DNA of 64,000 bases from Actinomycetota bacterium (GCA_018268415.1 JAFDWO010000149.1:1-64000), one strand, 5' to 3'; shown: positions 1 through 9,094, counted from the stretch's first letter. A program made the numbers and translations. Notes: generated by a model not told the origin, from the sequence alone.

Positions 1-202
1 AACTCGACGCGCGTCCCACGGACCCCCCGATCCCGGCCTCCGGGGGCCGGAAGGTGTGATGGGACCGTCACGGAGGAGGGATCTGGTCACGGAGACGTCG
101 GGAAGGTCGCGAGTGTGACGGGACCGTCACGGAACGGGGACCCCGTCACGAAGACGTAGGGAACTCCACGCCTCCTCCCGTGTTGTCCAACGCTCACGGA
201 CG

Positions 203-248
203 CGTTCCGGACTTTGACCCTGCCATGGCAGGGTCAAAGTCCGGAACG
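203..248. repeat. 46-bp perfect palindrome, CTTTGACCCTGCC family
   Basis: Two 23-base arms meet without a loop at CCATGG (centre 225/226). The arm core is ACTTTGACCCTGCC. A sister copy with one changed stem pair (G-C to T-A in TTCCGGAC/TTCCGTAC) lies at 41381-41432, so both arms changed together. It directly follows the shared block ending GGACGCG, the same junction that carries a different hairpin in island 2. Confidence 0.9.
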
Positions 249-438
249 TGTTCCCGGGCCTTCTTTCCGGGCCCGGAAAGGGACCGAAGTTTCCCGAGAA
301 TGTGACGTTCCCGGCATCTTCGTCACCGATCGGGGCGAGGCGTGGACCCTCCCGTACGGACCCGTCACGTAAGTCCGACCTCCCCCCGTCCCTGTGTCTC
401 CCCTCATCCCTGTCCCGCCTTCCCCACGACCCCCTCCC

Positions 439-496
439 GTCCCGGGCGCCTCATGGCGCTCACAGCCTGCCAGGAGCGCCATGAGGCGCCCGGGAC
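439..496. repeat. Hairpin, 23-bp stem, 12-nt ACAGCCTGCCAG loop
   Basis: Arms 439-461 and 474-496 are perfectly complementary (core GGGCGCCTCATGGCGCTC) and enclose the loop ACAGCCTGCCAG at 462-473. The same stem and loop recur at 21680-21737, and in reverse orientation at 41091-41146. Confidence 0.9.
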
Positions 497-589
497 GCAG
501 CTCGGACGGGTGCGGGGGCCGGGGTCGCGCAGCAACTCGGACGCCCGCACCGGCCGGGGTCGCGCCCGTCCCGCCTTGACGGTCCCGCC

Positions 590-640
590 CCCTCCGCTGT
601 TCCTTATGCGCCTATAGGGCGCATAAGGAACAGCGGAGGG
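590..640. repeat. Hairpin, 23-bp stem, GTTCCTTATGCGCC family
   Basis: Arms 590-612 and 618-640 pair perfectly around the loop TATAG. The inner 17 stem pairs (CTGTTCCTTATGCGCC core) recur at 58351-58389 just after the Nramp transporter gene, with a different loop and without the outer stem. Confidence 0.9.
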
Positions 641-779
641 ATCCCGGGGAGGGCGCCTGGCCGCAGCTCTCACCGCCACGCGCACCGCGCCGCATCTCGG
701 ACGGCCGCATCGCCCGGATCGCGCCGCAACGCCGCAGCTCGGACGGCCGCACCGCCCGAGGTCGCGCCCGCGAGCACGA

Positions 780-1889
780 CTAAACCCGGCTCGTGCTCTC
801 CCTCGGAGCGAGGATCGAGCGGTACAGGTCGAGCAAGAGATCGGCGGATTCGTCCCAGCTGAGGGTCGGCGGGCGATCGGTCCGGGGTGGGCGTTCGAGC
901 TCCGCGGCGAGGACGAGGCCCAGCTCGGCTGCCGGGGCGTCCAGGGGGACGGGGCGCGCGAAGCCGGAGGTGGCGAGCTCACGGGTTCCGCCGACGTCGG
1001 CGACGACCAGGCGACAGCCGGCGGCGGCGGCCTCCACCGCGGCGATCGGGTGCGTCTCGAACTCGCTCAGGAGGGCGAAGACCGAGACGCGTCGCAGGAG
1101 CGCCGCCATCTCCTCCGGCCGATCGGCGGGGACGCTGGTGAGCTCGACCCGCGACGCGAGCCCGAGGCGCTCCACCAGGCGCCGGAGCTCGGCCTCCTGA
1201 GGACCCGTGCCGACGATCTGCAGCCGCGCCTCGGGCCGGCGCTCGAGCACCGTCGGAAATGCCTCGATCACCCGGTGGTGGCCCTTGTACCGCTCCAGCC
1301 TGCCCACGCTCGCGATCGTCGGCGGTCCGGAGCGGTCGGGCCGGGCGGTGCCGAAGGAGACGTCGGTGCCGTTGGGAATCAAGGCGAAGTGCTCGGGCCC
1401 GAGCCGCAGCTCGCGCCCGTACTCCTCGATCTCGAAGCGGGCCACCGCGACGAGCTTCGCGGTGCGGGCGAACAGGGGGCGCTGGACCAGGCGCTGCAGG
1501 CGACGTACCCGGTTGCGCAGTCCCGAGCTGTGCCCGCCGCCGTGGAAGGTGAGCACGCAGGGGACCTTCAGGGTGAGCGCCCGCAGCATCGCCGCCGGCG
1601 GGACCAGCGTGTGGTAGCTCTGGACGTGGACGATCTCCGGGTCGGCCAGCCGCATCTCCCGCCAGAGCGCCGGGACGAACGACCAGTCGCGGTCACGCGG
1701 ATAGGCGGGCAGGACGCGGACCTCGTAGCCGTCGCGGCGCTCCACCTCCGGCGCTCCACCGCCGGCGTTGCCGCAGAGCACCGTCACCTCGTGCCCGACC
1801 GCGGCGTGCCGCCGGGCCACCTCGGTCACATGGCGCTCGACGCCGCCCTGGCTGCGCGGATCGCGCGGGGTGATCATCAGGATCCGCAC
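780..1889 (-). CDS. Glycosyltransferase family 4
   Basis: This is a 369-residue cytoplasmic GT-B enzyme expected to move a sugar from a nucleotide-sugar onto a growing glycan. The N-terminal half begins MRILMITPRDPRSQGGVERH, with the usual GGVERH acceptor-side loop. The C-terminal half (about 185-345) has the nucleotide-sugar fold with the E-x7-E pair in EFETHPIAAVE. Length is normal for the family. The start is GTG at 1889. A gap of only 32 bases separates it from the divergent GT4 gene at 1922, so a shared promoter must be compact. Its 3' end faces palindrome island 1. Donor and acceptor cannot be told from sequence. Confidence 0.9.
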   Translation of the reverse strand: MRILMITPRDPRSQGGVERHVTEVARRHAAVGHEVTVLCGNAGGGAPEVERRDGYEVRVLPAYPRDRDWSFVPALWREMRLADPEIVHVQSYHTLVPPAAMLRALTLKVPCVLTFHGGGHSSGLRNRVRRLQRLVQRPLFARTAKLVAVARFEIEEYGRELRLGPEHFALIPNGTDVSFGTARPDRSGPPTIASVGRLERYKGHHRVIEAFPTVLERRPEARLQIVGTGPQEAELRRLVERLGLASRVELTSVPADRPEEMAALLRRVSVFALLSEFETHPIAAVEAAAAGCRLVVADVGGTRELATSGFARPVPLDAPAAELGLVLAAELERPPRTDRPPTLSWDESADLLLDLYRSILAPRESTSRV

Positions 1890-1921
1890 GTGGGCAGCTT
1901 AAGGCCGCATCCCGACCTACG

Positions 1922-3163
1922 ATGCTGCCAGTGAAGGTCCTGATGCTCGCCCAAACCTACGCGCCGGTGGTCGGCGGCGAGGAGCGCCACGTCGAGGACC
2001 TCAGCGGCGAGCTGGCCCGACGCGGTCACGAGGTCGTGGTCGCGACGCTGCGCCAGCCCGGGGGAGAGGAGGCGCCACGGCGCCCCGGCGTGCGGGTGCG
2101 CCGGCTCGACTCGAGCGTCCATCGCATCCCGGGGATCGAGACCCAGGCGGCCGCCAACTACGCTCCTCCCCTGCCGGACCCGGTGACCACCGCGGGACTG
2201 CGCTCCTTACTTCGCGAGGAGCGCCCCGACGTCGTCCACGCTCATAACTGGCTGGTCAACTCCTACCTGCCGTTGGCCCGGCGCCTGGGCGTACCGCTGG
2301 TTCTCTCGCTGCACGATTATGGCCTGCTCTGCCCGACCAAGCGCCTCTTCCTGGAGGGGGCCGTCTGTGCCGGCCCGGCGGCCGCGAAGTGCCTGCGCCA
2401 CGCCGTCGATTTCTACGGCCCGGCCAAAGGGGCCCTGGTTGCGGGCGGCGTTGCCATCGCCGATCCTTGGGTGCGCCGCCGGGTCGATCTCTTCGTCTCG
2501 GTCAGCACCGCCGTGGCCGAGCTGTGTCGGGTCGCGGGACTGCCGAACCAGCGGGTCATCCCCAACTTCGCGCCGCCGCCCCCGCCGCCCCCGGCCGATG
2601 CCGACGAGCGCCTGGCCTTCCTCCCGTCCGGAGACTTCGCGCTGTACTTCGGCGACGTCAGCGAGGACAAGGGGGCGCGGGTGCTGCTCGAGGCCCACGC
2701 GGGGCTCCCCGGCGCACCGCCGCTGGTGATGATCGGCCGCCGGAGCATCGATGGCCTCGATCGCGCGCGGAACGTGATCGCCCCCGGCCCGTTGCCCCAT
2801 CCCCTGGCGATCGAGGCGGTGCGGCGGAGCGCCTTCACGGTGGCACCGTCGGTCTGGGCCGAGCCCTTCGGCATCGTCGCGCTCGAGGCCGGCGCGGCCG
2901 GTAAGCCGGTGCTGGCGTCGGCGGTGGGCGGACTCCGCGACGTCGTGGTCGACGGTGTGACCGGACGCCTGTTGCCGGGCGGTGACGTCGCGGCTCTCCG
3001 GGCCGCGATGGCAGAGCTCTTCGCCGATCGGGAGCTGCGTGGGCGGATGGGTGCCGCGGCGGCGACCCGGATCCCCGCGGTCTTCTCGCCCGCCGCCGTG
3101 GTGCCGCGGTTCGAGGCCGTCTACCGCGAGGTCACGGCGCGCCGCTCGCCGGCATCGGCGTAG
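1922..3163 (+). CDS. Glycosyltransferase family 4
   Basis: This 413-residue GT-B glycosyltransferase starts with KVLMLAQTYAPVVGGEERH and carries DVVHAHNW in the N-terminal domain. The donor domain has AEPFGIVALEA (E-x7-E) near residue 310. A proline-rich linker (PPPPPPPAD) near residue 215 joins the halves. ATG at 1922 was taken as the start; GTG at 1931 is an equally good alternative and neither has a clear Shine-Dalgarno site. The last 43 bases overlap the 3' end of the convergent epimerase gene. The role is probably exopolysaccharide or surface glycan assembly; the sugar is unknown. Confidence 0.88.
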   Translation: MLPVKVLMLAQTYAPVVGGEERHVEDLSGELARRGHEVVVATLRQPGGEEAPRRPGVRVRRLDSSVHRIPGIETQAAANYAPPLPDPVTTAGLRSLLREERPDVVHAHNWLVNSYLPLARRLGVPLVLSLHDYGLLCPTKRLFLEGAVCAGPAAAKCLRHAVDFYGPAKGALVAGGVAIADPWVRRRVDLFVSVSTAVAELCRVAGLPNQRVIPNFAPPPPPPPADADERLAFLPSGDFALYFGDVSEDKGARVLLEAHAGLPGAPPLVMIGRRSIDGLDRARNVIAPGPLPHPLAIEAVRRSAFTVAPSVWAEPFGIVALEAGAAGKPVLASAVGGLRDVVVDGVTGRLLPGGDVAALRAAMAELFADRELRGRMGAAAATRIPAVFSPAAVVPRFEAVYREVTARRSPASA

Positions 3164-4239
3164 GCGGGCACCAGGACCTCGGCGATTCGCTCCGCCGCGT
3201 GCCCGTCCCAGAGCGGCGGCGGTTGTGGGGGTTGGTCCGGGGACCCGTCGAGTGCCTCCGGAATGCTCGCGATCGCGCCAGGGTCGAGGCCGAGCAGCGT
3301 GTTGGTGCCGAGATCGACCGTCACCGGGCGCTCGGTGTTGGCGCGCAGGGTGAAGCAGGGGACGCCGAGGTAGGTCGTCTCCTCCTGGATGCCACCGGAG
3401 TCGGTGAGGACGGCGCGGGCACCGGCGACCAGGGACAGGAAGTCGAGGTAGCCGAGCGGCTCGCTCAGGCGCAGGTCGGGAGCCTCGACGCCACCTCCGG
3501 CAGCCTCCATCATCTTGCGGGTCCGCGGATGGACGGGGAAGACGACCGGCATCTGCCGCGATAAGGCGGCGAGTTGGGCAACGGTCTCGCCGAGCAGGGG
3601 GCCGTCGACGAGGGCCGGGCGGTGCAGGGTGACCAGCGCATAATCGCCAGCCTCGACGCCCAGCCTGGTCGGCGAATCGGCGGCCTCGATCCGGTCCCGC
3701 AGCGCGACGAGGGTGTCGATCATCGTGTTGCCGACCATGTGCATGCGCGCGGCGGGAATGCCTTCGGCGCGCAGGTTGGTGCCCGCCTCCTCGCTGTGCA
3801 TGAAGAGGTACTCGGAGAAGCGGTCGGCGACGATCCGGTTCACCTCCTCCGGCATCGTCAGGTCGAACGAGCGCAGCCCCGACTCGACGTGGGCCACCGG
3901 CAACTGCAACTTACTGGCGACGAGCACCGCCGCCAGGGTGGAGTTGACGTCACCGGGGACGACCAGCAGGTCCGGCCGTTCGTCGATCAGCACGGGCTCG
4001 AGCCGCTCCATCGTCCGCGCGGTCTGCACGGCGTGGCTGCCTGAGCCGACTTCGAGCATGTGGTCGGGGGTCGGCACCCCGAGCTCCTCGAAGAAGATCT
4101 CCGACATCGCCCGGTCGTAGTGCTGGCCGGTGTGGACGATCACGTGATCTCCGTCCGGGTGTCGCGCGCGCATCGCCGCGATCACGGGTGCCATCTTGAC
4201 GAAGTTCGGCCTGGTGCCGATGACGTAGACGACGCGCAC
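3121..4239 (-). CDS. wecB: UDP-N-acetylglucosamine 2-epimerase (non-hydrolysing)
   Basis: Interconverts UDP-GlcNAc and UDP-ManNAc in the cytoplasm. The 372-residue protein has the family landmarks in order: GTRPNFVKMAPV at the N-terminus, HTGQHYD, VPGDVNSTLAA, HVESGLRS, VGNTMIDT, a variant LHRPALVDG where many homologues have HRREN, and TDSGGIQEE. The start is GTG at 4239, one base after the stop of the upstream acyltransferase gene, so the two are probably translated from one message. Together with the UDP-sugar dehydrogenase at 16510 it could supply UDP-ManNAcA for the exopolysaccharide. Confidence 0.93.
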   Translation of the reverse strand: MRVVYVIGTRPNFVKMAPVIAAMRARHPDGDHVIVHTGQHYDRAMSEIFFEELGVPTPDHMLEVGSGSHAVQTARTMERLEPVLIDERPDLLVVPGDVNSTLAAVLVASKLQLPVAHVESGLRSFDLTMPEEVNRIVADRFSEYLFMHSEEAGTNLRAEGIPAARMHMVGNTMIDTLVALRDRIEAADSPTRLGVEAGDYALVTLHRPALVDGPLLGETVAQLAALSRQMPVVFPVHPRTRKMMEAAGGGVEAPDLRLSEPLGYLDFLSLVAGARAVLTDSGGIQEETTYLGVPCFTLRANTERPVTVDLGTNTLLGLDPGAIASIPEALDGSPDQPPQPPPLWDGHAAERIAEVLVPAYADAGERRAVTSR

Positions 4240-4240
4240 G

Positions 4241-5380
4241 CTAGGCCCGCCTGACCGTCGGAATCACGCTGTGCAGCGCCCGCACGAGGCGGCCTACGGC
4301 CGGCCATCGCGAGAGTCCGGCGCCGACCCGGCGCAGCCCGGTCTCGCCGGCGACCAGCAGCCGGACGGGGTCACGGGTGCCGACCAGGATCGCCGTCTGG
4401 CTGGGTCGGGTGAGGTTGGTGAAGCGGCGCTTCCAGTCCTCGGTCCCGAGTAGGAAGTCGTACTCGGCGGCCCCCTCCTCGATTGCCTGGCGGATGGTCA
4501 TCGCCTCGAGCGCGAAGCCGAGCCCGAGCTTGGCCCAGGCCGGGTCGAAGCCACCCTGGTAGGACGCGAAGCTGTCCCCGACCCGCCAGCCGAGGAACGA
4601 GGCGACCTGGCGCCCGTCTGATTCGAGCGCGATCAGGCGGAGCCAGCCGCGCTTGCAGGCGGCGACCCCGAAAGCCTGCAGCGAGCGGCGCGATGCGGCG
4701 TCGAGGGAGGAGCCGCCGAGGCCTTTGCGCCGCAGGTCGTGGAGGCGGAAGAGTTCGGCGAGGTCGGTGGCGACGGTCGCCGGATCGGCCGCGCGGAGGG
4801 TCATCCCGCGCTCGTCGATCAGGTGCCGATAGACGCCGCGGACCCGCTTGCGGAACTTCTGGCTGCGACACGCCAGGTATCCATCCCAGTCGAGGCCACG
4901 CAGGTCGACGTAGGGAACCCCGGTGCGCTGCTGCTCGACCAGGGTCCGCCTGCGCGAGTTGCCCTCGCACGGGGTGCGCCACCAGGAGGCTCCGGCGTCG
5001 GTCCGCTCGAAGAGGAGCATGTTGCGGCCGAGGCCACCCGATTCGATCGCCCTGATGGTCGCCTCCGTCACCTCGACCTCGTCGTCGCGGGCGGCGGCCG
5101 GATGGAAGCGGTCGCCGATCGAGGCGCCGGCGAAGCGGATCGCGCGGGGCCGGCTCGAGCGGTCGACCACGAGTGGCATCACCCCGACCACCTCGTCCTC
5201 GCGACGCACGACGGAGACGAGCGGCGTCGAGGAATCATGCCCTTGGTGCTCCCACCATCCGTGGAACCACTCGGGGGTCACGAAGGCGTTGGAGCGCTGC
5301 ACGGCCAACTCGCGCCAGCGATCTTCGAAGGGCGCCAGGCGCGAAACGTCGGTGATGAGCTCGGCGCTAAGGATCCCCAT
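4241..5380 (-). CDS. GNAT/FemAB-like acyltransferase (CelD/BcsL type)
   Basis: A 379-residue protein of the two-lobed GNAT group found in cellulose and exopolysaccharide clusters. Visible features are an N-terminal FVTPEWFHGWWEHQG segment, a central SQKFRKRVRG basic stretch, and a C-terminal GNAT fold with ASFLGWRVGDSFASYQGGFDP and EYDFLLGTEDWKRRF. That C-terminal pattern is typical of the Acetyltransf_6 family. It probably acylates a sugar or peptidyl acceptor, but the acceptor is unknown. It begins with ATG at 5380 and is followed after one base by wecB. An 83-base gap separates it from the upstream glycosyltransferase. Confidence 0.85.
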   Translation of the reverse strand: MGILSAELITDVSRLAPFEDRWRELAVQRSNAFVTPEWFHGWWEHQGHDSSTPLVSVVRREDEVVGVMPLVVDRSSRPRAIRFAGASIGDRFHPAAARDDEVEVTEATIRAIESGGLGRNMLLFERTDAGASWWRTPCEGNSRRRTLVEQQRTGVPYVDLRGLDWDGYLACRSQKFRKRVRGVYRHLIDERGMTLRAADPATVATDLAELFRLHDLRRKGLGGSSLDAASRRSLQAFGVAACKRGWLRLIALESDGRQVASFLGWRVGDSFASYQGGFDPAWAKLGLGFALEAMTIRQAIEEGAAEYDFLLGTEDWKRRFTNLTRPSQTAILVGTRDPVRLLVAGETGLRRVGAGLSRWPAVGRLVRALHSVIPTVRRA

Positions 5381-5463
5381 CTACTTGTATCTCGACAGCG
5401 GTGGACGAAACTGAAGCGCCGGCAACCTGGATTTGCAGAAGCTCGAGGTACACGAGTCGACGC

Positions 5464-6531
5464 TCAGAGTCGGTCCATTGTGCCGGAAAAACGAGCATTC
5501 ATGGGGCTTCGCTCGGGGAAAAGGAACCAAAGCGCGAGGTGCCGGGCGATCGCCTTCGGCGCCACCGTCATCGCCGTGAACCAGCCGAGGAAGGCGAGGC
5601 GCAGCGCGGGCGAGGCGTTGCGGCGGCGTCGCACCGCCACGAGCGAGGCGCGCAGTAGCCCGAGGCGGGTGTCGCCGGCCACCGGATGGCGGTCGGGCTC
5701 GAGGCGTAGCGAGATCATCCGCCGCGCGAGATCGGCGACCGAGAGGATCCGCGCCGGGTGGGGAATGCCGAGCTCGCCGGCCAGGCTCAGCAGGTCGGCG
5801 GCCGTCCGGTGGCCGTAACGGATCGCGGCCCGGACGCGATCGAGGTCGACCTGCGCGGCCGATGGCTCGTAGTTGTTGGCGCCGTGGACCCGGTAGAAGC
5901 AGCTCACCTCGGTGACGGTCGCCACCCGGCCGAGGAGCGTCGAGAGGTGGATCAGGTGCCAGTCGGCACCGAGCCGGTAGGCCTCCTCGGGAATCGGCAG
6001 GATCGGCGCGAGCATCTGGCGACGGAAGGCGTAGGCGCTGGTCGGCAGCCAGGCGAGGTCGAACGGGTAGGCGAGCTCGGCCGCGCGCAGGTCGCCGCTG
6101 GGGAGCGACCACCGCGGCGGCGGCTTGAGCTCCCCGGTCGGCCTGCCGGCGGCGTCGATCACCTCCATCCGGAAGTGGACCTTGGCCGCGGCGGGGTCCG
6201 CCGCCAACGCCGCCGCGGCGCGTGCCGCCGCCTCGGGATGCAGTAGGTCGTCGGCGTCGAGGAAGATCACCAGGTCGCCCTCGCAGCGCTCGAGGCCGGC
6301 GTTCAGGGCCGAGGCCTGGCCGCCGTTCGCCTGCAGGACGAGCTCGACCCGGTCGGCGTAGGCGTCGAGGATCTCGCGCGAGTCGTCGGTCGAGCCATCG
6401 TCGACGACGATCACCCGGGTCACCGGGTGCGTCTGGGCGAGCGCGCTGTCGACCGCGGCGGCGACGTAGCGGCCGTAGTTGTGGTTGTTGACGACGATGT
6501 CGACCGCGCCACCCGGCGGAGAGGCGGTCAT
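5464..6531 (-). CDS. Glycosyltransferase family 2
   Basis: A 355-residue GT-A glycosyltransferase. The N-terminal domain has VDIVVNNHNYGRYVAAAVDS, VIVVDDGSTDDS and the metal-binding VIFLDADDLLHP, all standard for family 2. The start is ATG at 6531, whose ATGA overlaps the stop of the upstream membrane-protein gene. A longer open frame upstream is only the shadow of that gene. The C-terminal part has LRLAFLGWFTAMTVAPKAIA, possibly a membrane-associated helix. It belongs to the minus-strand run that begins at 11729. Confidence 0.9.
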   Translation of the reverse strand: MTASPPGGAVDIVVNNHNYGRYVAAAVDSALAQTHPVTRVIVVDDGSTDDSREILDAYADRVELVLQANGGQASALNAGLERCEGDLVIFLDADDLLHPEAAARAAAALAADPAAAKVHFRMEVIDAAGRPTGELKPPPRWSLPSGDLRAAELAYPFDLAWLPTSAYAFRRQMLAPILPIPEEAYRLGADWHLIHLSTLLGRVATVTEVSCFYRVHGANNYEPSAAQVDLDRVRAAIRYGHRTAADLLSLAGELGIPHPARILSVADLARRMISLRLEPDRHPVAGDTRLGLLRASLVAVRRRRNASPALRLAFLGWFTAMTVAPKAIARHLALWFLFPERSPMNARFSGTMDRL

Positions 6532-7304
6532 TCCTGTGCCTTGGCCGGGACCCACCCGTAGACCTTGCGATACGGCCGGGCGAGGTCGGCGCGCCGGAAG
6601 AGGAGCACCGAGACGAATGCCGGTCGGCCCGGGCCGGGTCGTGGGGAGACGGCGAGATGGAAGCTCGACACCTCCCCGGGGGCGAGCACCAGCGAGCGCG
6701 TCACGGTGGCGCCGCCGAGAAATTTCGCCCGCACCACGTAGGCGGTCTTCCGTTGCTCCTCGCTGCCGACCCCGATCGTCACCTGGGCCCCGCCTGCCCC
6801 CGGGCGCATCCAGAGCTCGGTGAAGCCTTCCGCCTTGCCGTTGGAGAGCGTGGTGTGGGCGAGGGCGATTGCCGCGCCGGCCAGGACCAGGGCGCCGAGG
6901 CCGAGCGCGACGGTGAGCGGTGCGGGCCTCGGCGGGCGCGGCAAGGCGGGGGACGAGCCGCTCCATTGGTCCGGCCGCCGCGCCGCGGCGATGGCGCAGG
7001 CGACGATCACGACCAGCACCAGGGCGAGCGCCCAGGTGCCGGGCCTCAGGCCGCCGAGGACATCGAGCGGTAGGGGCAGGAGGGCGAGCACCGCCAGGCT
7101 GAGGGCGACGCTGATCCACGCCGACCGCGGCCACGGTTGCGGCGCTTTGACAAAGGCGGCGAGGCTGATCGCGTGGCCGGTGAGGAAGAAGGCGAGCGGG
7201 GCCAGCAGCACCAGGCTGAGCCACTCGATCGGGACCAGCAGGGCCGCCCCCGCGCAGACCACGGCGACGATGACCGCAAGGCGCAGGTCACGGTGGCGGA
7301 TCAC
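6528..7304 (-). CDS. DUF1616-like integral membrane protein
   Basis: A 258-residue protein with about four N-terminal membrane helices, including a LAPLAFFLTGHAISLAAF segment typical of the DUF1616 family. After another helix near residue 130 comes a soluble C-terminal domain of about 110 residues that looks beta-rich and would face outside (SSFHLAVSPRPGPGRP). It starts with GTG at 7304, overlapping the stop of the upstream gene, and ends overlapping the start of the downstream GT2 gene. The function is unknown; the coupling suggests a role with the neighbouring GT-C-like protein in surface glycan assembly. Confidence 0.7.
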   Translation of the reverse strand: MIRHRDLRLAVIVAVVCAGAALLVPIEWLSLVLLAPLAFFLTGHAISLAAFVKAPQPWPRSAWISVALSLAVLALLPLPLDVLGGLRPGTWALALVLVVIVACAIAAARRPDQWSGSSPALPRPPRPAPLTVALGLGALVLAGAAIALAHTTLSNGKAEGFTELWMRPGAGGAQVTIGVGSEEQRKTAYVVRAKFLGGATVTRSLVLAPGEVSSFHLAVSPRPGPGRPAFVSVLLFRRADLARPYRKVYGWVPAKAQE

Positions 7305-9085
7305 GGTCTGCCGCCGAGGTCGTAGACGGCGATCAGGCCGTTGTCATAGATCCGTGCCGCGCCCGGCACCTGCGAGAACTTGCTCGCGACGCCCGGGAAC
7401 AGCAGGTTGTTGTAAGCGCCCGCTCCCCGCAGCGGGAAGAAGTAGCCCTGCAGGCCGTCGCTCGAGATTTCGCGACGGTCGGTGACGACGTACCGGAGGT
7501 TGTTCTCGCGCAGCATGCGGAGCTGCCACGGTTCCAGCGACGGATTGGTGAGCATGTCGGCGACGTCGGGATTCTTGCCCGTCGTCACGTCACGCCCGCC
7601 GGGCACCAGCAGCAGGTTGGCGTCGGCGGTCGCCGCGGCCCAGCCGCCTTCCAGGTCTTCCGCCCGCGCCCATTCGGCCACCGCCAGCGGCGGCGAGGTG
7701 ATCGTGCGGCCTTCGGCGGACACCCGCAACGGCTTCGCCAGTTGGCCGTCCCACGGCCACCCGGAGATCGCGCCGCCGATGAAGACGATGCCGAAGGCTG
7801 CGGTCAGGAGCCATGGCGCCGCCCGGGGGGACGGACGACGCAGCTCGGTCAGTCCGGCCCCGGCGACGACGAAGGCGAGGCCGATGTAGAAGAACTCGCT
7901 CGCCCGGTTGCCGGTCTCCCAGGCCGCCGGCGCCAGCCGCAGGCCGAGGGCGAGGAAGAAGCCGACCGAGGCGACCATGAACAGCAGCGGCCAGGGACGG
8001 GTGCGGTAATCGCGCCAGTTCGCGCGGATCCCGAAGAGCCAGGCGACGCCGAGGAGGGCGACGCCGAGGAGGGCGACGATCCGCGCCCCGATCGGGGCCG
8101 GGGCGGAGGACCCGGAGCTCTGGAAGAGCCCGCGCGGGGCCGACTCGCCGGCGATCGTCTTGCCCAGCGCTTCGAAGGCTTCCGAAAGCGGGTTGGAGAG
8201 GTAGGAGAAGGTCTCGCCGGCGACCACGGCGAGCCAGCCGGCAACGAGGATCAGGGAGAGGAGCGCGAACGGCCAAGGATTGGGCGGCCGCCAGTTGCGG
8301 GCGAAATACCAGAGCAGGATCGAGAGGGCGGCGAGGATCGCGACCAGCGCGTAGGAGGTGAGGTGGTGGGTGATGACGATCGCCGCGATCGCGATCACCA
8401 ACGGCGCCGCCCACTCGCCGAGCAGCGCCCTGGGACTCCGTTCGCGCTCGGCGACCATCAACAGCACGATCACCAGCAGCGGCAGGGCGAGCGACTCGTA
8501 GGAGAACTGCGCTCCCCAGAAGATGAAGTTGAAGTTGGTCGTGTAGATCGCCGCGGCCAGCCCGGCGGTGCGGGCCGAGCCGCCGATCCGGGCGAAGAGC
8601 AGGAAGAGACCGCCGATCAGGACCAGGCGGCCGATGCCGACGAGGACCGTCCCGGCAACGTAGGTGGAGAGGCCGGTGATGCTCGTCAGGGCCGAGGTGG
8701 CGCCCTCCAGCCCCGGGTAGTAGGGCGTGACCTTGAGCACCGGGTTGTGGTGGAACAGGTGGGCGTGCTCGCGAATCTGTTCGACGTTGAAGGCGTGGAT
8801 CAGCTCGTCGGTGAAGGTGAACGTGGGCGCGTCGTGGACGACCTTCACCAGGTAGACGGCGATGCCGAGCAGGCAGACGAGGGCGAGCCGCTCACCCGCG
8901 CCGGCGCCGCTGCCGAGCAGGCGGAAGAAGATCGGCAGCGCGATCGTCAGCAGGCCGACGATGTAGACCGTCATCGCCGGTTCGGTCCCCGCTCGCGCCA
9001 GCGCGTTGGCGAGCGAGCAGAGGAAGACGCCGAGGCCGGCGACGAGCAGGCTGATCGCGAAGCGGTTCACCCGCACCCCGTCCAC
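7301..9085 (-). CDS. Large polytopic membrane protein, GT-C glycosyltransferase-like
   Basis: A 594-residue protein with about a dozen hydrophobic helices, then a C-terminal soluble part of about 130 residues ending in YDNGLIAVYDLGGRP. A loop after the third helix has TFTDELIHAFNVEQ, an acidic pair in the position where lipid-linked-sugar GT-C enzymes carry catalytic acids. This fits a membrane glycosyltransferase using polyprenyl-phosphate sugars, but no named family was recognised. Translation is coupled to the DUF1616-like gene (GTGA overlap at 7301-7304). Confidence 0.65.
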   Translation of the reverse strand: MDGVRVNRFAISLLVAGLGVFLCSLANALARAGTEPAMTVYIVGLLTIALPIFFRLLGSGAGAGERLALVCLLGIAVYLVKVVHDAPTFTFTDELIHAFNVEQIREHAHLFHHNPVLKVTPYYPGLEGATSALTSITGLSTYVAGTVLVGIGRLVLIGGLFLLFARIGGSARTAGLAAAIYTTNFNFIFWGAQFSYESLALPLLVIVLLMVAERERSPRALLGEWAAPLVIAIAAIVITHHLTSYALVAILAALSILLWYFARNWRPPNPWPFALLSLILVAGWLAVVAGETFSYLSNPLSEAFEALGKTIAGESAPRGLFQSSGSSAPAPIGARIVALLGVALLGVAWLFGIRANWRDYRTRPWPLLFMVASVGFFLALGLRLAPAAWETGNRASEFFYIGLAFVVAGAGLTELRRPSPRAAPWLLTAAFGIVFIGGAISGWPWDGQLAKPLRVSAEGRTITSPPLAVAEWARAEDLEGGWAAATADANLLLVPGGRDVTTGKNPDVADMLTNPSLEPWQLRMLRENNLRYVVTDRREISSDGLQGYFFPLRGAGAYNNLLFPGVASKFSQVPGAARIYDNGLIAVYDLGGRP

Positions 9086-9094
9086 GGCGCGACC

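Larger units (their letters stand above)
1..779 (+). repeat. Mosaic palindrome island 1 (gene-free)
   Basis: No credible gene is present. The stretch is built of short direct repeats and long palindromes. A GTCACGAAGACGTAGGGAA-like unit occurs at 86-104 and 145-163. A CGCAGCTCGGACGG-like unit occurs at 496-509, 532-543, 691-704 and 733-746. Three long palindromes lie at 203-248, 439-496 and 590-640, and a short perfect one at 264-279. The block 118-204 is nearly identical to 21253-21339, and its last 45 bases recur inverted at 41428-41473. ORFs running through it cross the hairpins and resemble no family, so I treat it as non-coding. The left edge is cut by the window. Confidence 0.8.

Noticed and set aside
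404-982. 192-codon ORF on the minus strand through island 1
   Set aside because: It crosses two long hairpins and continues into the out-of-frame 3' end of the glycosyltransferase gene; composition is Arg/Pro/Ser-rich with no family features.
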